Positions 8,904-20,189 of a DNA stretch of 64,000 nucleotides are shown here, piece after piece. Both the position numbers and the translations under genes were made by a program. This stretch comes from Hibiscus mutabilis (lineage: Eukaryota > Streptophyta > Magnoliopsida > Malvales > Malvaceae). Under the pieces are notes generated by a model. That model searched no databases, was not told the origin of the DNA, and saw nothing but the letters and a program-made list of their open reading frames with translations. Each line of letters opens with the position of its first letter. Positions within the stretch are counted from its first letter, which is position 1. The stretch lies in contig CM033726.1 in NCBI GenBank assembly GCA_019671005.1, forward strand, positions 17,295,608 through 17,359,607, in the 5' to 3' direction.

Positions 8904-10407
8904 TGATAAGTGTTCAAAAGTATTATTTTTCTTACCCTTTTTACTCATATTATTGTTAGACTTAGGCCCATATTAGTTGCATAATTAGCCATTCATGCAT
9001 TAATCCATGTTTCTTTCCATCGTTGAGCTTGATTACATAACTTGGTAGTTTTTGTGGGAAAAGATGATGCTTTGGTGTGTTTTGTGTGTATGTGCAGGAT
9101 CACTTGCCAAAGCAAGGCTAGAGCTAGTTGCCAGGGCAATGCATGAAGGAGACGCCGAGCCAGTTGGTAGGGCAATTGTCAACAAGAGCAAAGGTGATAT
9201 GGTAGTCGAAATTGATGACTAGACAAGCCCAAGATGACGTGGAGCAAGGCCCAAACCCAAAGGATTTTGATTTCCATGCAGAGATTAAAGAAGAATTAAA
9301 TTCCAAGAAGATAGGAGAAGTTCTAGTAGGAATATAATTATAATAAAGAATTATATTCTTTAAAGATAATTTAATTCCAACTTAACTTCCTCCTCAAAGA
9401 AGGACTTTGACCTAGCCCTATAAATAAGATGGAGATTTTGACAATCCAGAGAGAGCAAGAGAGGGGAATTTCGACAAGTCCAAGGAGGGCAAGAGGAGAG
9501 AATTTTTGACAAGCATCTAGGGCAAGGAGGATTTTGACAAGCCTCCTTCTTCATCCTTTTCTTTCTTGTTCGATTGGGTTCATGCTAGGGATTATTTATC
9601 TTGTGTTTCTTTGGAACCTAGCCATGAACTAAATCTATTTGGCTATGGTTATTGTGTTTTATGGTTGTGAGAAACTATTGGATTTTGTTTAGGTAATAAG
9701 AGTTTGCACTTTTCTATTTCAAGGTTTATTCATTCTTGGTTCTTATTCTTGTTTGCGAGTGAATTGGGAGAGGATCTCGTGATTTCATCTATTTATCTAA
9801 TATCGGGAGAGTTAGATTCAAGAAACGAATGAATATGGTCTTTATTCAATCTATTGATGGTGAAGATTAATCCGGCTTAGGAATAAGTTAAAGATTTCAA
9901 CGGCTAAGAGGAGCGCAAGATTGGTTGTTGTTCACCCTTGATTCACGCAGGGATGTATTATCAAGGCATGCACAAGTAGCTAGAGTTTTGACTTAGGGAT
10001 AAGAAGAAACCATTGAAGAACGCTCTGCCGAACCTTGAAGGTTGCTGCCGAGACGCCCAAGTAGTTTCCCAACTAGTTGCCCAGGCAACCATTGATTAGT
10101 TGCCAAGGCAACCCCGTTGTGCAAGTTGCCACGGCAACTGAGTTGCCCGTGCACTCTTTTACCAAGACAATCCAATCGGCTATCACACCTCAACTCACGA
10201 TAACCTGGCCTATCTCTCTCTCATTTGATCTCATATTTTCTTTTACTTTATTGCTTTCTAGTTAGTTATTAGTTAAACTCCTATAATCCTTTATTTGTGT
10301 TTTTACTTTTTACAGTGCAAGATACTAGATTCTTGAAGTGGCACCAATCCCTGTGGAGACTATATCTTTTATACTATAACTTGCGACGTGTATACTTGCA
10401 CATTTGC
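8904..10407 (+). repeat. Athila 3' LTR (right end truncated)
   Basis: It starts TGATAAGTG after the purine tract and matches the 5' LTR to CATTTGC (10401-10407). The last 20 or so bases of the 5' LTR (3308-3327) have no counterpart. The following bases are a short filler and then a second copy of the flanking gag sequence. Confidence 0.9.
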
Positions 10408-10416
10408 AACGTGTAT
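10408..10416. other. Filler at rearranged right junction of Athila
   Basis: The bases after the broken LTR repeat ACGTGTATACT from inside the LTR (10386-10396) at 10409-10419. They then run into family A gag through a shared ACT. Copied filler plus microhomology points to end joining or template switching. Confidence 0.6.
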
Positions 10417-11640
10417 ACTGCCACTGTGTGCTCCACAGTCCTCTGTCCCTCCTTCCTCCGTTAGAAGGTGCCTCGGCCATGCCCACGACCCCTAGGTGGT
10501 GCAACAACAGGTGTAGGTGCCTGCATACCTCTAGCAAGCAAAGGATAATCTTGTCTGATGTGATCTGTCGACCCCCAACTCCAACAAGAGTTTGCATCCA
10601 CAACTATAGGAGCCTGTCCTTCTCTGGCCAAACGCGAGCAATCTCGCCTCAAATGTTCTCTCAAACCACAACTTCAGCAACTATTATATGCTGCTCGAAC
10701 CTGAGCACCCTGTCCCTAATATCCTCATCCTGAACCATCTTCACCGCGTCTCGCATCCGGTCAAAACCTCCGGTCATGGTGCCTCTTAGCCTGGCCACCC
10801 CTAGAACTATACTCTATAGCTCTCTTCCCTGAGCTAAAACCTCCAGAACGATGAGACAAAGACACTGCTCTATATCCTTTGCCGAGATACCAAAAATAAA
10901 ACTCAGTATACTTAGTGGCCAACATGTACATCTTGATACCCTACACCAAACCATACTAGAAACGATCACAGCGGTGCCTCTCATCTGGCACCAACTCAGG
11001 TGCATACTGACTCAGACGTACGAACTGCACCTCATACTCGAACACGGTCATACTGCCCTGAACCAAGGCCATAAACTCTCGTTTCTTGTCGTCCAAATAT
11101 TTAACACCCATATATTTCTTCCTGAAGGTAGCTTGGAAGAATACCCACGTCACTTCACCGGGTTCTATGCTCGTGATTATAGTGGTCCACCAACTATACG
11201 AACCCCCTTGTAACAGGGAAACATCACATCATAACTTGTTGTCATCATTACAACCCATATGCACCAAGATATGGTCTGTACTGGCCATCCACTCCTCGGG
11301 AGCCAACCCTATATACTCAACCCCTCCAAGGTTGCACAAACGCTCCAACGACAAACTCGGATTAGCAGCAATAGGTGCCGAAGTTGGTACGTGAGCTCCA
11401 GCTATCGTGGCCTAAAATGCTCCTATCATCGCCTAAACCAAAGGCGGCATGTCCCTAAACACAAGACAAGTTGGTGCAGGGGGTACTTGTTCCACTCCCT
11501 TAGGAGGATTAGGTAGAGGAGGCGGTAAATTCGCAGGGTGTACAATCTCGCCCTCAACTCCCTGCCCTCCAGTAGCAGTGTTTCACTAGATCGCAATTAT
11601 CTCCTCAGTGGCATAGTCTAAAACGTATCTAAGGCATGAT
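10417..11640 (-). pseudogene. Family A chromovirus gag fragment (right part)
   Basis: Read on the minus strand from about 11640 down, this is gag: a Pro-rich N-terminal part, then capsid text (TWVFFQATFRKKYMGVKYL and FMALVQGSMTVFEYEVQF), then nucleocapsid knuckles near 10664-10500. The first knuckle keeps HLRRDCSRLARE. The second reads CWSWGSTDHIRQDYP, where two of the expected cysteines have become Trp and Tyr. Positions 10417-11148 repeat 1077-1813 with about 4.5% difference, counted by eye. Several stops break the N-terminal half. With the LTR to its right this is the 5' half of a minus-strand family A element. Confidence 0.85.
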
Positions 11641-11842
11641 ATTTACACAAAAACAAAACAATCAGGCCAGCTTCAAGCAAGGATCTAAGACTTCCATTTT
11701 AAACCAAAATTATTTTATAAACATAGTAATATGGCAATGTGTCAAACATGGCATAATTCAAACACCGTACATGTAAACAATCACGGTGCATAGAAAACAT
11801 CATGTTACAAACACCAACAGCATCCCAATTTTCGCAAACCTG

Positions 11843-11854
11843 GCTCTGATACCA
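11843..11854 (-). other. Primer-binding site, initiator tRNA-Met type
   Basis: On the minus strand this reads TGGTATCAGAGC, the complement of the initiator tRNA-Met 3' end, five bases after the LTR terminus. It fixes the orientation and the inner end of the LTR at 11860. Confidence 0.9.
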
Positions 11855-12249
11855 CCAAATGTAGCCCCCTTAGCCTGGCATAGTCGGAACCATACCAAAA
11901 TGGCCACATTAAGTTTGCCAAAGCAAATCCGAACTAAAACCCTAAACGATGTGCAATATCATTGTCCTATGTGTACACGTCTCATCGATAGCATTTCATT
12001 TTTAAATAGATTACAAAACAAGATCAATTGCTCAACATAACACTTTAAGGACTAAAACGTAAATCTCATAAATTCACGGCAAATTACATGTTTTAGGGTA
12101 CCAAACTTTAATTAATCCAATTACATACACATAGGTCAATTTTCTTTCCAAAACAATCATTCAAGCTCAACAAATTTCATTCATAAAAATAGGCACCAAA
12201 GTGCAAGATTTCCAAACTTTAGCATCTTTATATAGCACAAAAACTGCAC

Positions 12250-12650
12250 TGCGTACCGATACAAGAAAGCCTGTACTGATATGGCTTAACTGACTTAACG
12301 GCTCTCCGTACCAATACACTTCTATCACATATCGATACGATACGTTGATCACAATGTACCGATACTATGTTGACCCGAACTGATACCCCTTGTTTATTTT
12401 GAAAACCTCGAAATCTAGTAGCTAAAACCTGTATCGATACTGTACCCCGTGTATCGATACGGTTTATTAATATCAAAGGGGTGTTCCAATACGTTGGCCC
12501 GTGTATTGACACCTAGAACTGTATTCCTTCAATGTGGACCGATATGTTGGCTAGGCGTATCGGTATATTAGGCTTATTTTCAACAATTTGAGCCTCTACA
12601 GGACCCCGCGTACCGAAACTTGAGGTACTCGTACCGATACTTAAAGGCCC
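12250..12650 (-). repeat. GTATCGATAC palindrome array (LTR copy 2)
   Basis: About a dozen perfect or diverged copies of the (C)GTATCGATAC(G) palindrome occur, including two close together near 12431 and 12451. The array lies downstream of the R hairpin in LTR orientation. Confidence 0.85.
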
Positions 12651-13503
12651 ATAATGACCTTTAGGTCCAACATATGACACTTTGGCTCATCCCAAACAAC
12701 ATTAACACCTAGCTAATCAACATAAAACATCCTCAACATACTTAACCAACAACATAACATCATCAAAAGCCATCCTAGCTTTTGTAGCATACTCAAACAA
12801 TCCAATCTAGAGGCATGCTTCCTAGATCACATTCAAATCATCAAACCAATCATATCTCCCAATCACTTAAGCATATTACAAGTCCAAAGCATCAATTAAA
12901 ACTTGCAACAGTAGGGAGTTCATCAAAACCCTCCCAAAACCTCAATCTACACATTGCCATTATTACTACACTTTAATGTCCAAACCATACTTTGAATTCA
13001 AGTCTTGGAGTTTCCCTCCTTGCTACCTCAAACCTTAGTTTTCTGCATTGATGGAAAAGAGAGCGTAAGCACACTAGGATTAGTGAAGGATGCTCAAACA
13101 ACAACCATCACCAATGCATTTTAACCATTTTCACTTTTCGTTTACAAAATACGATTCAAAGCTCTTTTAAACATCATCACGTTACCATGCCTTATCAAAA
13201 CCATGCACTTAACATTTCCAAAACAGCATATTAAACCATATGCAACATGAATCATGGATTCCACAGCAAAATCCCATTTGCTACCCTCAATTTAAGCCTT
13301 TCCATGCATACTACCAGTGCAAGGCTTAACGAGTAAAACATGTTTAAATCACATTAAGCAACATAATCCATCTCATGATACATAAATAATTATATTTGCT
13401 TCCAAGTGGTCATTTACCAAAATGTAACATCAGATACATGGATTCAACCAGTGTTCTCACAACACTTAACAAACAATCTATCGGTAACACAAGGTTCACA
13501 CGC

Positions 13504-13700
13504 GGGAGTATTCAGTACGCATAAACCCCTCCACCATTGTGACACCCATGGCGGAGTATTCAGTACCCATAAACCCCTCAACACCACTTATCGATACGAT
13601 GTTTAACCCACTAACGAGAGTCTACGATACCATACAACCCCTCAACCGTTATGGTACTTGGATGGAGTATTTGGTACACCGTATAAACCCCTCAACATCC
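13504..13700 (-). repeat. Tandem repeat of about 47-65 bp in family A LTR
   Basis: Four units each carry a GGAGTAT(T)-type start, a GTAC core and ACCCCTC(A/C)A(A/C)C. Unit length varies and the units have diverged. Related units with other copy numbers lie at the same LTR position in the other family A LTRs (about 38960-39050, 47100-47190 and 58950-59110). Confidence 0.75.
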
Positions 13701-15339
13701 AATGCAGCTTTTTATAGTGCACTATCAATCTTATCGCCGATCAACTATATCCGATTTCATTTTTAAATCATTTCATACCATCACTTGCCAATATAATTCA
13801 TTTTAACATCAACAACTTATTGTTTTCATATGCATTATCAAAACCATTAAACCAATTGCATTAAACAATGTTCATAAACATTAACAAGACGTACAATACT
13901 TTCGAATGCATCAACATCATTTCAAAACCAATTTCTAGCATTAAACCATACTCAAAACATGCATATAGAGTGAGTAATTAAATCATATAAAACAAGTGCA
14001 TCAACTATTGCCAAAACTGAGTTCAAGTGAGAATTCATCATTTACTTACTTTCGAGCTTAGATCAGCGTTTCAAGCTTGATCTAACCCCCCCAAAATACA
14101 ACTTTCAAACCTTTGCAAAGTTGAAAAAACTTTTCCACTCACCAACTCGCAGCGCCTCGCTTGCCGATGTGACAAACACACCTCTAAAGCTTCCGGAACT
14201 CACGTTCAAGCTTGAGGATCAAACTCTCTTGCTTTTAGCCACACAAAACAGAGATACATTGTATCAAAATGCAATCAATATCACAGCAACACAAAACCTC
14301 AACATCTTCTACCCAAAACCACTCCACAACTCCCAAAATTAACAACAAACCTCTTCCAAACTTAAGCCAGCAACAATCAAATGTTTCAACACTTCAATTA
14401 ACATCAATTAACCACCAGAACTCCTCAAAACACATAACTATCAACCTAGAAAATTAGAGATTCACATAGTTTCGGGATTCCAATGTTAAAACCAACTTAT
14501 TAACATTATAAAATATCAAAATCATGATTATACCCAATCAAGAACTCAGCAAAATAGATCTAAAATGGAAATAACTTAATCTCATCAATTAAACCTTGAT
14601 TTAATCAATATCCACAATTAAATCATCAAAACTCCAATAGAAAACATTAAACAATGATCAAATACTTGGGAATTTCAATAAAGAACCATTCATTAGAGGA
14701 GAAGAACGAACCTTACCTCTAATGGGTGATTTCCCCCTCAATTGGATGTTTTAAACTTGAAAACAAAGAAATTCAATGAGGTTTTACAAAGCAAGATTGA
14801 AGAATCAATTAAGAAACAAAAATTTAAGAAATCAAGAGTGTTACCTCATATTTTTGATGAAAAATTGAGTGTTTGGCTGAAGAACTTTGAAAGAAAAGTT
14901 TGTGAGAAAAAGTTACGTCAATTTTTGGTTTTAAGAAAATAACTACTTTTTTGTTAATCCTCCTTTTAATTACCCAATTAAAACTCTTTTAAAATAATCC
15001 CAAATGAGTGAAAAATATGATATTAAAGTTTGGTAAAATATCTCCTTAAAGATTCTAAGATTTAACCCTTTTCCAAAATAGTAATTAAAAACAATTTTCA
15101 ATCTTTGCATTTTGGTTACTAGCCAAAATGTCTAATTTCCAAATTCCATTTTCCAAAATTGAATTTACCAAAAATATCCATACATTAAATAATGATTTTT
15201 AGATATTTTCCCTTATTTTTCTCACACCAAAATTATTTATTTCGGTTTTAATCATGAATCTGACTCGAATCTCTTATCCCGATCCACCGGACCGTCTAAA
15301 CCACTAGAAAAACTCCTAGGCCACAACCAAGGCATTACA

Positions 15340-16145
15340 TGTTGTATGTTCCGATGCTGCATAACCTGGTCTCACCCAGAGTGTATGTTCTAATGCTGCG
15401 TGACCCGGCCTCAATCTAGATTCACGGTTTGGACTTTGTGTGCTTTTTCCTTAATGATCTTATGAGATCCCGGGTATGGTTAGGACTTGTGTACCATGTA
15501 TGACAACTTATGGATGTTTTAGCCTCGAGGGGCTGAGTGAACTCGAGTATTTGAAGCCTTGTAGAGCATGTAAGACTTCTTATAGATTTAAGGATGCCTT
15601 GAGATAGGTGATCTAAGAACTCTAGCTTGTGTAGGCTAGTTGTTGACTCAAAGATAGTGAGGCCATATCTATGCTCTCTAGACTATATTTATCTCGCATG
15701 CTTATTTTATGATAATCAAGAATTATAGTAGAGTAGAAACGTACCACTGAGCTTTATAAGCTCAGCGTTCGAAATCGTTGTTTTCATTTGTAGGTTGGTA
15801 GGTTGATCGTGATCGAGGAACACATCGTTGAAGGGTTTCCTAGTACTTCATTATTTTAGAGTACAGTGCTTGATGTTTAGTTTTGGGCTATTGTATTCAT
15901 AGGACCTTATAGTGGTTGACTATGTAAACTCTATTTGGAATATTATTTTGATATATAGTGTTTTAAACTTGGAGCTCCTGTTTTGTAAACTGTTTTATAT
16001 TGTGTATTTAATTAAATGAATCATGGATGACTTGATTTTTTGGAAGATGGCTAAATTTGAAGTTTTCAAATAGAAATTTGTTGGGTTGTATTTTGAGTGA
16101 CTCGAATGTAGCACTTCGGATTCGGATCGAGATCAGGGTGTTACA
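15340..16145 (+). repeat. Truncated LTR of a third chromovirus family (family C)
   Basis: It ends in GGGTGTTACA at 16136-16145, like other chromovirus LTRs, and has the R-region hairpin CTGAGCTT-TAT-AAGCTCAG at 15747-15765. Its left part is cut by the family A LTR at 15339. It starts with a 39-bp tandem repeat (15343-15419). The sequence is not alignable by eye with family A or B except around the hairpin. Whether this was a solo LTR in the copia element that follows cannot be decided. Confidence 0.75.
15343..15419 (+). repeat. 39-bp tandem repeat, two copies
   Basis: Copies at 15343-15381 and 15382-15419 share TGTATGTTC..ATGCTGC.T.ACC.GG.CTCA with transition differences. They lie upstream of the R hairpin, where the other LTR families also carry tandem repeats. 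Confidence 0.7.
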
Positions 16146-17380
16146 TAAAATGCCAGAAGTATATGGAAATTTCTGGGAAATTTATTCAGACTTGCCTGCT
16201 TGAATTATATGTATCAAATAATTTTGGGAACATTTGGTATAATCTCCTTTGTGAGTATTAATTGAGGAAAATATTAAAAAATGATAATATTTTCCTATGC
16301 ATTTTATAAGGAGGATTGAGTCAAGATTTATTATAATTACTTGAATATTATTATAACTCTTGAAGAGCTTCAAATTGGAAACTTTTGGAGAGCTTTAAAA
16401 GCATTTGATTAAATAATGAAAGTATTTGAAATAAAGAATCTTGGAATCAAATATTGTCTCGACTTGTACATCAAGTACTTAAACATGAATTTTTGTCTAT
16501 GAATAGGCACACATTGAAAGAATCTTAAAGAGATTCAATACGAATAAATTGTATCTATTGAGTATCCTAATAAATGTAAGATTGTTAAATATGAATTGGT
16601 ACATTTTATCTTCAAAAGAAAGATAAAGAAATTCTTGGTATGGAAACATTATATCTTAATTGGTCCAAAAGCATCATACCTTTGTTGGTCCAAAAGCACC
16701 GTATCTTAATTGATCTAGAAGTGTCATATCTTAGTTAGTACAGAAGTACTATCTAAGTACTACAAAGATAATTACCTTTAGATCTTTAAACATTAGTTGA
16801 TGCGTAATCAAATTACTTAGAAATAATTGTTATGCATGAGGTAAGTCGAAAATATGTTTGACTAAGACTATTGACCTAACATATCCAGAAGATATGTGAT
16901 TTAATTTCACAAGATAAGATGCAAGCTATCTTATGCGGAGATAATACAAAATTTATATCTCAAGCAAAAGGTGGATACATCGAAGGTGTTAAAATGAAAC
17001 ATATTTCTCCAAAGTTTTATTTCTCACGATCTTCATAAGAATATTATTCGAATCCTTTCAAGCAGTGATTTGAAATATTTATTCACCAGTGCATTGTCTA
17101 TTTCAACATTTGAAGATTGTATTCAAGGTTGAATTATGAAGATTCAAATATCTTATGTGATGTTTTCATGGAGAACTAAATATGTGTTGCACTATTTTCC
17201 CTTTAACCGATGTTTGGTCCCAATGAGATTTCCTTGTAAGGTTTTTAATGAGGCAACATGGTACGTGTATCAAAGATATGTGTAATCTTTTTCCTTCCCT
17301 AAGAAAATTTTTCCCACGAGGTTTATATTTTAGTAAGGTTTTAACGAGGCATATTATCTTCATGGATATCGAAGAGTGGG
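16146..17380 (+). pseudogene. Ty1/copia pol 3' end (late reverse transcriptase to RNase H)
   Basis: This is badly decayed but recognisable in pieces. LGIKYCLDLYIKYL near 16440 matches the end of copia reverse transcriptase. DKEILGMETLYL near 16625 and KHISPKFYF near 16998 match the RNase H region. A frameshifted version of the usual LFTK-LP-STF ending lies near 17080-17110. The typical copia tail GAAGAGTGGG (17371-17380) forms the polypurine tract next to an LTR. All gag, protease and integrase parts are missing upstream, where family C LTR sequence abuts. Confidence 0.72.
16644..16752 (+). repeat. Degenerate tandem repeat of about 30 bp in copia remnant
   Basis: Four successive units read roughly TATCTTAATTGGTCCAAAAG with growing divergence (GGTCCAAAAGCA, GATCTAGAAGTG, AGTACAGAAGTA). 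The repeat interrupts pol text, so it arose after the element died or within a spacer. Confidence 0.55.
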
Positions 17381-17610
17381 TGTTATGAATGTTTATTTAT
17401 GGTGGATATCCATGTATTAAATGATATATAGTTTAATGTACTTTATTATTAGAGTTTAATGCCCATTCAAATTAGAGTTTCTTTCTTATACTTACAAATA
17501 TAGTGTTTAGAAAAAATTTGTACACAACCATACATTGAGAATAAATATAAATCTCGCTCTTTAACTCTCATCTCTCTTGTTCTTCTTTTATTTTATTTAC
17601 AGCAATAACA
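17381..17610 (+). repeat. Copia 3' LTR (230 bp)
   Basis: It begins TGTTATGAAT directly after the purine tract and ends AGCAATAACA, giving perfect 6-bp inverted ends TGTTAT/ATAACA. The length is in the usual range for small copia LTRs. No 5' partner is in the window. Confidence 0.7.
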
Positions 17611-17944
17611 ATACTTTAACCATAAGAAACACTCACAAAATATAAGGTTTTTTTCCCTTTCCTTTACTGTCATTCCATCAATCTCCACTTCCTAAATTAG
17701 AAAAACACACCATTCCCTTAAGGACAAGTATCAACAGTAACATTATGTATCTTCCTCTACTAATATGTAGTATAAATATTAATGTATTTTGTTAATGTAT
17801 AGTATATAAATGTATTTTGTTAATGTATATTATATTTGGCAGCGGTACATGGTGAAAAATGATGGAATTAATTGACGATTTGTGGTTCTCTCTTTTTATT
17901 TCAACAGAGAATCACCGACCAACCAAGAGAAAACATTGTATTCA
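17611..17944. other. Unassigned AT-rich stretch with short tandem repeat
   Basis: No gene or element is recognised. It contains a tandem repeat at 17780-17836, about 28 bp per unit and two main copies of AATGTATTTTGTTAATGTAT. It ends at the MITE and its TSD. Confidence 0.6.
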
Positions 17945-18635
17945 GGGTAAATTACACTGGTAGTCACCAACTTTTAGGGCACTCTTACTTTGGTCATTGA
18001 AATCGAAAAACTTTCGTTACAGTCATTAAACTTTGAATTCATTTTTTTACTGTCACTAAACTTTTAGTTCTATTTCATTATTGCTACTGCCGTTAAATAT
18101 GTTGGTGTGACACGTTAAAGTCTTGTTCCCATAAAGAACCTTAATTTCCCAAATTTACAACTGTCACTAAGGCAAAAATTCCGATGAACACGGTCAATCC
18201 CAATGATGGGAAGATTTTTTTGACCAAAAGGTTAATATAGTTTGGTATCAAATTGATCTGATGGTTAACAATGACAAGTCAAAAAGTTTTAGTTTTTAGG
18301 TTCAATTGATATTTTTAGTTGTGATCGACTACTGTTAACCATCAGATCAACTTGAAACTAAATGGTGTTAAACTTCTGGCAAAATGGAGCTTTCTAACTG
18401 TTGGAATTGATCGATGACTGCTTCGTTCATCGGAGTAGTTGTAAATATAGAAAATTAGGATTCTTTTTGGGAAGAAGGCTTTAATGTGCCTCGTCAGCAT
18501 TTCTTAACAAGATTCACGATAATGACTATAATGAAAGTAAATTAAAAGTTTAGTGACTGTAATAATTTTTTTTCAATTTCAGTAACCAAAACAAAATTGA
18601 TTTAAAAGTTAAGTGACTATTAATATAGTTTACCC
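17945..18635. mobile_element. Foldback Mutator-type MITE (691 bp)
   Basis: The ends are GGGTAA and TTACCC, and the terminal inverted repeats extend over at least 60 bp with mismatches (both ends carry TAGTCAC..AACTTTTA). Flanks 17936-17944 and 18636-18644 are TTGTATTCA and TTATATTTA, a 9-bp TSD matching at seven positions, with two transition differences. Internal arms also pair (GATCTGATGGTTAACA near 18257 against TGTTAACCATCAGATC near 18336), so most of the element is one long imperfect palindrome. No ORF; it would need an autonomous Mutator-like transposase in trans. Confidence 0.82.
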
Positions 18636-18644
18636 TTATATTTA

Positions 18645-18870
18645 ATAAGCCTATACCTTATTATCATGGACCCAGTTTGTCACTGTTGATACTTGGAGTT
18701 GGGCTTTTTGGGCTGATAGGATTATTGAATGTTCATCGTGGGATATTATGAGGGAACAACTTATCATAGGACGTGTTTTTTATAATAGTTGTATATATTC
18801 ATACATATTTAACTCTTCGGAAATACACGTACATCTTAAAAACAAATTGATTTAAACTTGGGTTTTTTAA
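18645..18870. other. Unassigned stretch
   Basis: No coding signal or repeat was recognised. It may be host DNA or a decayed part of the neighbouring element. Confidence 0.5.
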
Positions 18871-19753
18871 GATGAATATCATCATTTTTTTTATTGTAGT
18901 CACTTGTTGGGCTCTATCATAGGTGTTCTTTAAGCCTTACCGCTTGAGATCAATCTTTAAGTTTGGGGGTATACACCTATGATTTGAAATGCACCCCCAT
19001 TTAAAAAACAATTTTTTAAGCAGATGCAAGGTTCATTTTGTGCTATAATTTTTTTCTTACATTCGATGCTTAATTATTGATTCATGATTGTCAATGAATT
19101 GGTTGGATACATGTGATAGAATGTTGTATTAGAATTCTGTTATGAATGAATTTGGTTGCTTGAGTAATTGATGTCTAGCATCATCTCTTAGATCTTAGAT
19201 GATTATGCCTATTTTCAGTTGCTGTTATATTGATTATGTATTGTAAATAAAGAACACTCCAATATGGGTGCATAATGAAAGTAGCTTAAGGGGGAATACA
19301 CCAATGCATGTGTTAGAAAATGAATCTGGCCAAAGGATGTCGCTACATGAGTGTGTGTCAAAGCAATGAAGAACTCCCTAGGGGTTCGTTGCACAATATC
19401 TTACTTCTCAAGAAATCAGGGTGCATTCATGGAATGATATCCCTCGCTGCTTACAAAAAAGAAAGAAAAAAAGAAAAAAAGAAAAAGATTATTATATGCT
19501 TATATTGTATAATTAAATAAATGTTGTTTAGGTAGAAAGAATCTATGATGTGAGGCATGATGCTAAGCATTGATGAAATTGCAAGTTTATTCATTCATAT
19601 TCCTGAGTTGTCAATGCAATCTTCTATCATGTAGATGTAATTGATTCATTGATAGTTGAGATGATTCAAGTTGCTAGAATGTTCATCAATTTGTGCTTAA
19701 CCTTGCTGCTTTTTAGTTTGCTTGAGGACAAGCAAAAACTTAAGTTTGGGGTG
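18871..19753 (+). mobile_element. 3' internal end of a Tat-like or non-autonomous Ty3/gypsy element
   Basis: This is noncoding DNA with hallmarks of a Tat/Ogre-type 3' region. It has AAGTTTGGGGGT near 18960 and a long A/G-only tract (19455-19488). It ends in a block around 19720-19753 (GAGGACAAGCAAAAACTTAA then GTTTGGGGTG) that serves as polypurine tract before a TG-starting LTR. It also carries GGATGTCGCTACAT (19335-19348), which recurs inside the LTR. No gag-pol is left. Assignment rests on these motifs only. Confidence 0.55.
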
Positions 19754-20186
19754 TGATGGTACTCTAAAGAGCATGTGTTTTCACCTTATTTATGGGTTAA
19801 TTTGTCTCCATTTAGTTAACCTCTGTATACATTTTAGCATTTTTATCTTTGTATTTGCATTTACTTAACTCAGTAGATCTTTCTTGAATTATCCTTGATT
19901 TTATCACATTTTTGCTGCTAATGTTGTTGCATTAGTTCTTCCAGAATTGCAGCCAAATTGTCGCTACATTGGGATTCACTACAATATGGATGTCGCTACA
20001 TAAGTGTTGTTTAGATTGCGTCTAGGACTATCGCTGCATTAATAGCTGTCAAGATAAGATCAAATGACAATGAGCTGGCAGCTAATTACAACAACTTTTA
20101 TCCAGACATGATATTGGCGCATTGAAATAGTAATTATTATCGTATTAATAGCTGTCAACAGCTGTCAAGATAAGATCAAAGGACAA
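19754..20186 (+). repeat. Partial 3' LTR of the Tat-like element
   Basis: It starts TGATGGTACTC after the purine tract. It contains TGTCGCTACAT-like units and a 25-bp direct repeat, AGCTGTCAAGATAAGATCAA, at about 20045 and 20160. The right end is not a recognisable LTR terminus; Reina-like pol sequence follows. Confidence 0.55.
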
Positions 20187-20189
20187 GCT

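Larger units (their letters stand above)
1814..10407 (+). mobile_element. Athila-lineage Ty3/gypsy element, internally deleted
   Basis: Two LTRs (1814-3327 and 8904-10407) in direct orientation bound gag, protease, integrase and a small downstream ORF. A tRNA-Asp primer-binding site follows the left LTR and a purine tract precedes the right one. The gag, the DLGASINLMP protease and the integrase text (ALWAYRTAFKTPLGMSPFRL) are typical of Athila elements. Reverse transcriptase and RNase H are absent between 6047 and about 6061, so the copy could move only with help. By eye the LTRs differ at about 2.6% of sites, mostly transitions, which suggests a fairly recent insertion. The 3' LTR lacks its last 20 or so bases and the right flank is rearranged. 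Confidence 0.93.
11860..15339 (-). repeat. Family A chromovirus 5' LTR, complete (3.48 kb)
   Basis: On the minus strand it starts TGTAATGCC (15339) and ends GGGGCTACA (11860), next to the primer-binding site. It carries in order a 47-65 bp tandem repeat (13504-13700), the R-region hairpin (13072-13085) and the GTATCGATAC array (12250-12650). Small ORFs here (for example 14121-14342 or 14742-14942 on the plus strand) resemble no protein I know and I treat them as chance. The bases after 15339 belong to another LTR. Confidence 0.9.

Noticed and set aside
1809..10420. Normal 5-bp target-site duplication around the Athila element
   Set aside because: CCCAC precedes the left LTR, but the right LTR end is truncated and followed by a rearranged flank, so no duplication can be shown.
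12250..12650. Palindrome arrays as a CRISPR-like repeat array
   Set aside because: Spacing is irregular, the repeats are only 10-14 bp, and the array lies inside plant LTR sequence. There are no cas genes.
14121..14942. Plus-strand open frames in the family A LTR (73 and 66 codons)
   Set aside because: AT-rich, low complexity, antisense within an LTR, and without recognisable domain.
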